A stretch of 64,000 bases of DNA from Dictyoglomus thermophilum H-6-12 (lineage in GTDB: Bacteria > Dictyoglomota > Dictyoglomia > Dictyoglomales > Dictyoglomaceae): assembly GCF_000020965.1 (NCBI RefSeq), contig NC_011297.1, forward strand, positions 1,894,525 through 1,958,524, given 5' to 3'. The notes under the pieces are model-generated. The model saw only the letters and a list, made by a program, of their open reading frames with translations. It made no database searches and was not told the origin of the DNA. Positions 26,753-34,719 of the stretch are shown here, one piece after another (positions within the stretch are counted from its first letter, which is position 1; the number at the start of each line of letters is the position of its first letter). A program made the translations under genes and the position numbers.

Positions 26753-27610
26753 TTACCTCCAATTAAGAATCCATGCCCCTAATATCATAACTAAAACCCC
26801 AATAGTCCTCTCTTTTATACTCTCCCTAAAAATACTCTTGGCAAGAATTAACGTTATTATCATACTCAACATGGAAAGAGGCTCCGCAATACTAACATCT
26901 ATACTCCTAAAGGCAATAAGAAGAAATAAATAAGAATAAGCATTAATAGCTCCAGCAATAATGACAAGAAAGGTTTTCTCCCTTAAAATCCTAATAACCT
27001 CTTTTAACTCCTTCCTAAAAAGAATATAAAAAAATTGATAAATACTTATAACAAGGTAAAGGAAAAAACAATAAAATAAAGGATCAACCTTCCCCACTAC
27101 AAAACCATCAATGGTTCTTCCTATAGCTATAAGGAAAGAACTTCCCAGCATATAAAGAGTCTCTTTTCTCTCAAAAAGTGCTTTAAGAGATCTAAGTAGA
27201 TTTTCTTGTTTATTAAGAAAAGAAGCTCCATAAACTAAAAGGAAAAGTCCCAAAACCTTTTGAAAAGTAAAAGGCTCACCAAGAAATAATGTTGTTAAAA
27301 TAAGAAGAAAGAAAACATTAAAATTATAAAGAGGACCTACTAAAGATGCTTCTCCTATAGATAATGATTTAACATAGAGTACAAAGGATATGGAATAAAT
27401 AAATCCACTTAAGATTCCAAATTTCAGCCTTGCAAAGTCTATAGAAATATTTTTGTTAAAAGCAAAGGGAAGGAGAAATAAAGTAGCTATAAAGAAAAAG
27501 AGAAAGGATGTAGCTATGCTATCGCTCTTATCTCCTACCTTTTTTACCACAATCTTTTCGTACCCAAGAAGTATAATTCTACCAAGCAAAAATAAATAAG
27601 CTATAATCAT
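26753..27610 (-). CDS. EamA/DMT-family transporter
   Basis: This 285-residue membrane protein has about ten hydrophobic helices and the duplicated EamA architecture. The first half ends near FLGEPFTFQKVLGLFLLVYGA and the second near ERTIGVLVMILGAWILNW, the usual end of each repeat. It is likely a metabolite exporter or importer for the amino acid handled by the downstream racemase. It is the first gene of this minus-strand operon. A TAAAAT lies seven bases before the ATG with no ribosome site, so the mRNA is probably leaderless. Confidence 0.83.
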   Translation of the reverse strand: MIIAYLFLLGRIILLGYEKIVVKKVGDKSDSIATSFLFFFIATLFLLPFAFNKNISIDFARLKFGILSGFIYSISFVLYVKSLSIGEASLVGPLYNFNVFFLLILTTLFLGEPFTFQKVLGLFLLVYGASFLNKQENLLRSLKALFERKETLYMLGSSFLIAIGRTIDGFVVGKVDPLFYCFFLYLVISIYQFFYILFRKELKEVIRILREKTFLVIIAGAINAYSYLFLLIAFRSIDVSIAEPLSMLSMIITLILAKSIFRESIKERTIGVLVMILGAWILNWR

Positions 27611-27617
27611 AGAAATT

Positions 27618-27642
27618 ATTTTATCACAAAAAATTGTATAAT
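27618..27642. promoter_or_regulatory. Divergent -10 boxes of two leaderless genes
   Basis: On the minus strand TGA-TAAAAT (hexamer 27618-27623) ends seven bases before the EamA ATG. On the plus strand TATAAT (27637-27642) ends six bases before the ATG at 27649. Only 38 bp separate the two genes, so their -35 regions must overlap the opposite transcription unit. Confidence 0.6.
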
Positions 27643-27648
27643 TTAGGT

Positions 27649-29166
27649 ATGAAAAAGATAATTTTGTTAATTTTTATACTAATATTCTTAACTTCTATAT
27701 CCTATCCCCAGGAACCAAGCTTTAATATTTCCTTAGGAATAAACTCAGAATGGAAATTAGAAAGATTTTCACCTCTTTTCATAGAAATCTACAACCCTGG
27801 AAATCGCCTAACTTTAAAGATAGAAGTCATATATAATCAAGGACTTAGATATGCAGGATACTGTGAAACTATATATCAAGAAAATGTTGAGATTCCTCCT
27901 CTTGCAACAAAAAAAATTGAATTTCTAATTCCTCCCATAGATTTCAGATATCCTCTAAGAGTAAGAATATGGCATAACAATAAGTTACTAAGGGAGGAAA
28001 AAATTGAAATATCCTTTGAAAAAATAGTTCTTCCTCTCATTCTCATTCTTGGGAAAAACATCCCTCAACTACCCATTTCCCAAAAAGCAAGGATCTTAAG
28101 AATATATGATGAAAGACTTCTTCCCTTAAACTACAAAGCCTATGATACCTACGATCTGGTATTAATTGACAAAGACTTTTGGAAAACGCTACCACAAAAT
28201 TTAAAAAATTCTATAACCATGTATAAAATTCTCACAGGAAGAGTATATTTTATGGACGAAATCAAAAAAATCTCCTTAGAATTATTAAAAATACCACCTG
28301 TAAGCATAACTATTCCCCACAATACAATTCTTTACAATCCTGACATTAGCCTTCTTCAAGGACAAAAATTCCTATACCCCGATAGATTTACTATTGTAAT
28401 AGCATTATTTGTCTATTTCCTATTCCTGTTTGTATGGAAAAGATACCTCCTAAGAAAAAGATTCTCCTTTATTATTTTCTCTATATTTATTCTTCTCTCC
28501 TCTGTTTTTGGATTTCAAATAAAAAATTACTTTGAAAAAGACGCCCTCGCAATTTCTGAAAAATCTATTATATATCTTGATCCAGAAACCTTTGTTGCAG
28601 AAAACTACTTTAACCTATCCATCTTCTCTCCCTTTAAAAGAAACCTTTCCTTTAATTACTCTCCCAATATTTTTCTCCTTTACAATGCCTACTATCAACC
28701 CCAAAAAGGGAAAATATCCCTCATCATCGATCGAAAAGAAAATAATGGCAAGATCACCATCGAGAGAAACAGAGTTTATTTTTTGGAAGGGCTTTCTTTT
28801 CACTTTTTACCTATAAATATAGAATTTAGAGAACTTTCCGACCGATTTATTCTTAATATTGAAAATGATGCAAACTTTGATCTAAAAGATTTGATATTAA
28901 AATCGGGAAATGCAGAAAACTACATAGGAAGTATTATGAGGGGAGAAAGGAAAAGCATAGTAGTATGGAAGAGTGGACTCAAAGAGCCTTCTCTTCTTAA
29001 CGAAATTCTCAAAAATTATCGCTTTAAAACCCCTTTGATTTCCCAAAAGAAAATTCTTCTTTGGGGAAGAATAAAGGAACCTATAAATCATTTTAACTTT
29101 GAATATATAAAAGTGGATATCTACAGAGACAATATCTTAATAATACCCTTGGAGGAGAAAGAATGA
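27649..29166 (+). CDS. Secreted/membrane protein heading the MoxR-vWA operon, unknown function
   Basis: This 505-residue protein has an N-terminal signal peptide (hydrophobic 3-18, cleavage near SYPQ), a beta-rich extracytoplasmic domain, one or two membrane helices (about 245-285), and a second extracytoplasmic beta-rich half. I do not recognise a family. The open frame extends to a TTG at 27634, but that lies upstream of the -10 box; the ATG at 27649 follows TATAAT by six bases and is the plausible leaderless start. The next gene overlaps its end by four bases, tying it to the cluster. Confidence 0.7.
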   Translation: MKKIILLIFILIFLTSISYPQEPSFNISLGINSEWKLERFSPLFIEIYNPGNRLTLKIEVIYNQGLRYAGYCETIYQENVEIPPLATKKIEFLIPPIDFRYPLRVRIWHNNKLLREEKIEISFEKIVLPLILILGKNIPQLPISQKARILRIYDERLLPLNYKAYDTYDLVLIDKDFWKTLPQNLKNSITMYKILTGRVYFMDEIKKISLELLKIPPVSITIPHNTILYNPDISLLQGQKFLYPDRFTIVIALFVYFLFLFVWKRYLLRKRFSFIIFSIFILLSSVFGFQIKNYFEKDALAISEKSIIYLDPETFVAENYFNLSIFSPFKRNLSFNYSPNIFLLYNAYYQPQKGKISLIIDRKENNGKITIERNRVYFLEGLSFHFLPINIEFRELSDRFILNIENDANFDLKDLILKSGNAENYIGSIMRGERKSIVVWKSGLKEPSLLNEILKNYRFKTPLISQKKILLWGRIKEPINHFNFEYIKVDIYRDNILIIPLEEKE

Positions 29167-29903
29167 GATTTTGGTGGCTAACAGAGTTTAAATTTAAAAT
29201 CAATGATAGAAAATACATGAAGACAGAATTCACTTATTTTTTTATCCTTCTTCTTTTAACCCTTATTTTATGGCCATCAAAAACCTTAGATGTGAATAAA
29301 TACTATATACCTGACCTATTCCTTATTTTTTCTCTATCCCATTTTTTCTTCATAACCTATCTTTCGTCTTTAATTTCTTCGGGGAATCTTCTTGCAGAAA
29401 AAGAATTTAAAACACTAAGCCTCGTAAGATATTCGGATTTCTCCATTGTAAACATTCTTTTAGGAAGATTTTTATCTACCCTTTTATATATTCTTTATCT
29501 TTTCATAATCCTTTTCCCTTTTAATCTTATAATAAGCTTTACAGGAAGTACTAATAAGATCCTTATTCTCTATCTACTGATATTAATAGATTCTATACCT
29601 TTAATTGGTCTTGGCCTCTTATGGTCTACCCTTATAAACCCTGCCTTAAACTGGTTTTCTCATTGGATCTCCTATTTAGCCTTTATAATAATTCCCTTTA
29701 TCTTTCCCTCAACCTTTTTCTTTTTTCCTCTAAACAATATTCTCTGGTTGGTAGGAGCAGAAAATGTTCTCTATGTAAGTGTAAACTTTAATCCATCTAA
29801 GCATCTACCTGTAATTATTTTGTTCTATTTACTTATTTTTTTAATATCTATACTAATAGCCCAAAAAAGATTAAAATATTATAGAGGAGAGAAAAACAAA
29901 TGA
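29163..29903 (+). CDS. ABC-2-like membrane permease without an ATPase neighbour
   Basis: This 246-residue protein has about six membrane helices. After the first helix pair it carries NLLAEKEFKTLSLVRYSDF, similar to the E-x-E-x-x-T-L segment of ABC-2 permeases. In related MoxR clusters an ABC ATPase often accompanies such a gene; none is present here, so it either uses a distant ATPase or has another role. ATG overlaps the upstream stop, with GGAGGAGAAAG in front. Confidence 0.65.
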   Translation: MRFWWLTEFKFKINDRKYMKTEFTYFFILLLLTLILWPSKTLDVNKYYIPDLFLIFSLSHFFFITYLSSLISSGNLLAEKEFKTLSLVRYSDFSIVNILLGRFLSTLLYILYLFIILFPFNLIISFTGSTNKILILYLLILIDSIPLIGLGLLWSTLINPALNWFSHWISYLAFIIIPFIFPSTFFFFPLNNILWLVGAENVLYVSVNFNPSKHLPVIILFYLLIFLISILIAQKRLKYYRGEKNK

Positions 29904-31172
29904 CATTTTTTCGGTAACATAGAAAGACTTATTAAGAAAGCAAATCTATACTATCTTATTGAGGGCTTATTGGTATCCACTTTTTTTACCTTAAATCTTT
30001 TTCTTCTATTAAATCTTTTCTCACTAAGGGTTAGCTTTGCTGTATATTCTATACTTTATATTCTCACTTTTTATCTCTACATACGACTAAAGAAAAAGCC
30101 CGACCATTATAAGATAATTTTTAGAGCTGACAGACACTACTCTTTAGAAGAAAGACTAATCACTTTTTGGGAGTACAAAGATTTTAATGATTCTTATGGC
30201 CTTATAAATAAATTAAAAGAAGAACTTGAAGAAAAACTTTCTAAAATTGATCTTTCTAAAGCTTATAAATTCAAACCATCAAAACTTTTAAAAGGTTTAT
30301 TATTATTCTTTGTAATTCTTCTCATATTCAATCTTGTATACTCCTTTCCAAAGGACATATCAAAAGTCATAAACCTTGCTCACGAGAAAAATAAAGAGCA
30401 AAATCAAAATCTTCAAAAAATAGTAAATAATAAAGGTAAAATGCTTGAAAATGATCTTCTAAATGAAAAATTACAAAAAGAGAAAGCCTCCGAAGATGAA
30501 TTCTATAAAGAGAAAATAGGCGATCTTCAAAAGCCTAAATCTTTGGAAGAATTTTTATCCCAATATAATTTTGATAAAAACACTTTAAAAAACGAAAAGA
30601 TTAAAACTGCCTCTTCTAATAAAACTCAGGAAGAAAAAGAAAACTCTGAAAATAAAAATAAAGAAGAAAAAGGAAAAGAAAATAAAGAAGCTTCCATAGA
30701 TAGTAGTAATCTTCCTTCGTTGGCGGGCAAAAACCAAGCTTCCTTAGCCCAATCTCCTAAAAGTTCAGGAGCTGAAAGAGAAGGAGAAGAAAACTTGCCC
30801 AAAGAAGATTCCAATCTCTCTCAAAATTCACCCCAGGAAAGAATGTTACAGAATCCTATTCCTGGCGAAGGATTACCCGAAAAGACAAAACAAACAGGAT
30901 CTCTACCTGGTACTGAAGAAAGAGAAACAAAACTTGGAGAAACAGAAAGTCAAAGAAAGGTATTTTCAGGAGAAAAAATATATGTTCCACCCTCTCTTTC
31001 GGAAAAAGAAGGTAAAAACTATCTATTTCAAGCCCCTACTTTGGAGGGTAGAAGAAAAACCTCAGGAGGTAATATTAGCTTGAATCCCTCCTATGAAAGA
31101 GAGGATCCAACTGCATCAAGAATTCTTCCTAAAGAGTTTCAAGAAATATTAAAACTATACTTTTCTCAATAA
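29900..31172 (+). CDS. Membrane-anchored coiled-coil protein with an apparent one-base frameshift at its start
   Basis: The expected start is the ATG at 29900, overlapping the upstream TGA (ATGA) with GAGGAGA in front. Read as is, it gives MTFFR and then stop. A run of six T (29906-29911) follows the third base of codon 2; with five T the frame reads MTFFGNIERLIKKANLYYLIEG and joins the long frame exactly. Without a shift the first usual start is TTG at 29970 (400 residues), with poor ribosome signals. The product has two N-terminal membrane segments and another near 100-125, then a long low-complexity Lys/Glu/Asn/Ser region, ending with a conserved-looking tail (SRILPKEFQEILKLYF). Its role in the cluster is unknown. 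Confidence 0.65.
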
Positions 31173-31187
31173 AGGAGGTCGTTTCAC

Positions 31188-32165
31188 TTGGCTTTATCTC
31201 TTCAAGACTTTACCGATGTGGTAGGAAGGATAAAAAATGAGATCAGTAAAGTAATAGTAGGATACAGTGAGATTATTGATTTTACTATCATAGCTCTCCT
31301 TTCAGGAGGGCATGTACTCCTTGAAGGTGTGCCTGGAATTGGAAAAACTTTGCTTGTTAAGACATTAAGTGAGATTTTAAATCTAAAGTTTTCTCGAATC
31401 CAATTTACTCCTGACTTGATGCCTGCCGATATTACAGGAACAAACATAATTATGGAAGATGAAAATGGAAGAAAACATTTTAAATTTCAAGAAGGCCCTA
31501 TCTTTGCCAATATCATCCTTGCAGACGAAATAAACCGAGCTACCCCTAAAACCCAATCTGCCCTTTTAGAAGCCATGCAGGAAGGTAGTGTAACTTCAGG
31601 AGGAAACATCTACCTACTACCTAAGCCCTTCTTTGTCATGGCAACCCAAAACCCTATTGAGATGGAAGGAACATATCCTCTTCCTGAGGCTCAACTTGAC
31701 AGATTTTTCTTCAAACTAATTCTCACTCCTCCAGGAGAGGAAGAACTTCTTGAAATTATAGAAAGAACCACAAATGTTGAGATGCCAAAAGTAGAAAAGA
31801 TTGCAGATGGAACTACGATCGAAGCCTTAAAACAATTAGTAAGAAGTGTACCTATTTCAAAAGCAGTAAAAGAATATGCTGTAAGAATCGTACTTGCCAC
31901 CCATCCTGAAAACAAATATGCCACAGGAAAAGTAAAGAAATATGTGAGATATGGATCAAGCCCAAGAGGTGCCCAAGCACTAATATTAGGAGCAAAAGCT
32001 CTCTCATTATTAAATAATAGAGCCAACGTAAGCATTAAGGATATACAGAAGGTGGCAATTCCTGCCCTAAGACACAGAATTATCCTAAGTTTTGAAGGAG
32101 AAGCAGAGGGCATAACCCCTGATGAGATAATTCAGAATATTCTGGAGGAGATAAAAGAAGATTAA
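31188..32165 (+). CDS. MoxR-family AAA+ ATPase
   Basis: This 325-residue AAA+ protein has Walker A GVPGIGKTLLVK, Walker B IILADEINRATPKTQSALLEAMQE, sensor 1 at MATQNPIEMEGTYPLPEAQLDRF and the arginine-finger and lid segments that follow, as in MoxR/RavA-type chaperone ATPases. These proteins remodel or activate von Willebrand A partners, three of which are encoded directly downstream. The start is TTG, nine bases after AAAGGAGG. It ends one base into the DUF58 gene. Confidence 0.92.
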   Translation: MALSLQDFTDVVGRIKNEISKVIVGYSEIIDFTIIALLSGGHVLLEGVPGIGKTLLVKTLSEILNLKFSRIQFTPDLMPADITGTNIIMEDENGRKHFKFQEGPIFANIILADEINRATPKTQSALLEAMQEGSVTSGGNIYLLPKPFFVMATQNPIEMEGTYPLPEAQLDRFFFKLILTPPGEEELLEIIERTTNVEMPKVEKIADGTTIEALKQLVRSVPISKAVKEYAVRIVLATHPENKYATGKVKKYVRYGSSPRGAQALILGAKALSLLNNRANVSIKDIQKVAIPALRHRIILSFEGEAEGITPDEIIQNILEEIKED

Positions 32166-33037
32166 TGGAAAAATTAGATATTGAGTTTTTAGAAAAACTT
32201 GAAAAGTTAAGACTTGCCGTAAAGAGGCTAAGATTTAAGAGTAGCCTCGGAGAAAGAAAAAGCCCCAAAATGGGGCGAGGAACAGAATTTTCTGACTATA
32301 GATCTTACCAAATTGGAGACGAATTAAGATATTTAGACTGGAACATATATGCCAGATTTGAAAAATTTCTTGTAAAACTTTTTGAAGAAGAGGAGGATGT
32401 AGAGGTACATATTCTTCTTGATGCTTCTTCCTCTATGGATTTTGGAAATCCTTCAAAATTCTTCTATGGTAAAAAACTTGCCTTAGCCTTCGCATACCTT
32501 AGTCTTTCCTCTTGGGAAAAAACTACCTTTTCCTATTTTCAAAACAAAACCAAAGAGATCATTCCGTTAGAGAGAAAAAAGGAGAATATATATAAACTTT
32601 TAAATCTTTTAAATGAGATAAAGCCAGAAGGTATTACTAACATAAATGAAACAGTTAAAAAATATGCTTCATCTTTAAGAAGGAAAGGTATTTTAATTCT
32701 TATCTCAGACTTCCTCTCCTCAGACTTTAAAGAAGGAATAATATACGCAAGATATAAAAAACTACCTGTATATATTGCCCATATAATATGTGAAGAAGAG
32801 ATTTCTCCCTTCTATTCAGGAAACCTAACCCTTGTGGATAGCGAAACAGGAGAAAAAATAGATCTCTTTCTTGATGACGATATGAAAATAAAGTATCAGA
32901 AAACATTAGAGAAATTCCTAAACGAGATAGAATACTTCACCATGCTTTACAATGTAGAATACTTAAGAAGCATAACTACTATTCCTATAGAAGATCTTAT
33001 TCTAAAATATCTAAGAGTAGGTGGTTGGATTAAATGA
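32165..33037 (+). CDS. DUF58 protein with von Willebrand A-like domain
   Basis: This 290-residue cytoplasmic protein has the DUF58 signature GRGTEFSDYRSYQIGDELRY and RYLDWNIYAR, followed by a vWA-like domain with a metal-site motif LLDASSSMDF. DUF58 proteins occur next to MoxR ATPases throughout bacteria and are presumed to be their clients or adaptors. It starts with ATG at the last base of moxR's stop. The next gene overlaps it by four bases. Confidence 0.9.
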   Translation: MEKLDIEFLEKLEKLRLAVKRLRFKSSLGERKSPKMGRGTEFSDYRSYQIGDELRYLDWNIYARFEKFLVKLFEEEEDVEVHILLDASSSMDFGNPSKFFYGKKLALAFAYLSLSSWEKTTFSYFQNKTKEIIPLERKKENIYKLLNLLNEIKPEGITNINETVKKYASSLRRKGILILISDFLSSDFKEGIIYARYKKLPVYIAHIICEEEISPFYSGNLTLVDSETGEKIDLFLDDDMKIKYQKTLEKFLNEIEYFTMLYNVEYLRSITTIPIEDLILKYLRVGGWIK

Positions 33038-34719
33038 ACCTTAAATTCTTAAATCCCTTTTTCTTACCATTGTTGTCCTTAGAAATACTAATAATAATCC
33101 TATACCTTATAAAGCCTAAAAGATTAAGATTAAAAGTTCCAAGTCTTCTTTTATGGGAAAGACTCTTAAAAGAGGAACCTATAGGAAGATGGTTTAAAAA
33201 ACTTCCTAAAAACTTAATTCTTCTCCTTCAAATCTTAACTGTCATGTTTATAATTCTATTCCTCTCAAAACCTGTTCTTAGTTTTGAAGGAATAGCAGGA
33301 AGGCCTGTTATCTTTGTATTAGACTCTTCCGCAAGTATGACCGCAAAAGATATCTCTCCATCCCGCTTTGAAAGGGCAAAAACAGAAATTATAAACTTTT
33401 CTAAAAAAATTCATAATAAAGCCTCTCTCATTATAGTCAAGGATAAACCTCAGCTTTTAATCTCTTCGGGAAAAAATACTGAGATTGAAAAAGTCTTAAA
33501 AGATGAAAAACCCTTTTTAGGAGAAGGAAACCTAAATTATGCTATAAGTTATGTAGAAAACCTCTTTCCTAAAGAATCTTGCGATATACATATATTTACT
33601 GATGGTACAGAAAAATTAGATATTCCTAAAAATTCTCAAAACAATTATTTTATCCATATAATTGGGAAGGGAGGAAAAAACTTAGCAATTCTTGATGGTA
33701 GGGTATTTCAAAAAAATGAAGAGGTCTCTCAAATATTTTTAAAAATTGGGAACTTTAGCAATAATTCAGAAGAAATTCCCATAACTGTAAAGAACGATGG
33801 CAAAAATCTTTTTAGAACCAAAATACATTTACAGCAAAAAGAGATAAAAACTTTAACCTTTGAGACTCCAATATTGAAAGGAAAAATAGAAGCCTCTATA
33901 GATATGAAGGATGACCTTCCAGAAGACAATATTGCCTATTTTTATGTACCAGATTTTTCTCCAAAGATATTAATTATAACCATGGGAAATCCATTTTTAG
34001 AAAAGGCTGTAAGAGCTATACCTGGAGCTAAGGTAGAGATAAGAAGAGACATTGTGAAGATGGATTTTAAAAATTATGATTTCTTTATCTTTGATGGCCT
34101 AATACCCTACCTGAAAATTCCAGGAAAATTTCTCTTTATAGGAGCTTATCCTGGTATGGATCCTAATAAAATAGAAAAGGTAGGAAAGGTAAAAATACTC
34201 TCCTGGGAAGACCACCCTATTTTAAGATTTGTACAGCTTTATGGAACTCAAATAGATAATGCCTATGTATTCAAAGACGAAAAATTAAAAACTATCATCT
34301 ATTCTACAAAAGGACCTGTAGGTTATTACTTAAAAGAAGAAAACATGGAGGGGGTTATACTTTCCTTTGATCTTCTTTCCACATCATGGATATATCACGA
34401 CTCTTTCCCACTTTTCATATACAATTTAATAAAATATATGCTATCTTACGATCCTCAAAGACAAGTACAAGAAAATTTAAACTTTACAGGATTCTATGAA
34501 GATCCACAAGATAAGAGAGTCTACGCAATAAATTTATTCTCTGAAAAAGAATCTAAAATAGAACCCCAAATAGGATCTCAAGAAGTCATCTCTTCTAAGG
34601 AGAAACCAAAAGAAAAATCTTACATTAGTCTTGATCTATCCTACATTTTTCTATTTTTAGCTCTGATAGCCATATTTTTTGAAATGCTTCTTTACATGGG
34701 AGGAAGGATTTATACATGA
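33034..34719 (+). CDS. BatA-like membrane protein with a von Willebrand A domain
   Basis: This 561-residue protein opens with the aerotolerance-regulator N-terminal segment (FLNPFFLPLLSLEILIIILYL and VPSLLLWERLLKEEP), a second membrane helix (about 56-76), then a vWA domain with MIDAS motif VLDSSASM. Further beta-rich regions and a C-terminal membrane helix follow. The vWA domain should face the cytoplasm or periplasm beside MoxR clients. It overlaps both neighbours by ATGA, indicating strict co-translation. It is larger than classical BatA. Confidence 0.85.
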   Translation: MNLKFLNPFFLPLLSLEILIIILYLIKPKRLRLKVPSLLLWERLLKEEPIGRWFKKLPKNLILLLQILTVMFIILFLSKPVLSFEGIAGRPVIFVLDSSASMTAKDISPSRFERAKTEIINFSKKIHNKASLIIVKDKPQLLISSGKNTEIEKVLKDEKPFLGEGNLNYAISYVENLFPKESCDIHIFTDGTEKLDIPKNSQNNYFIHIIGKGGKNLAILDGRVFQKNEEVSQIFLKIGNFSNNSEEIPITVKNDGKNLFRTKIHLQQKEIKTLTFETPILKGKIEASIDMKDDLPEDNIAYFYVPDFSPKILIITMGNPFLEKAVRAIPGAKVEIRRDIVKMDFKNYDFFIFDGLIPYLKIPGKFLFIGAYPGMDPNKIEKVGKVKILSWEDHPILRFVQLYGTQIDNAYVFKDEKLKTIIYSTKGPVGYYLKEENMEGVILSFDLLSTSWIYHDSFPLFIYNLIKYMLSYDPQRQVQENLNFTGFYEDPQDKRVYAINLFSEKESKIEPQIGSQEVISSKEKPKEKSYISLDLSYIFLFLALIAIFFEMLLYMGGRIYT

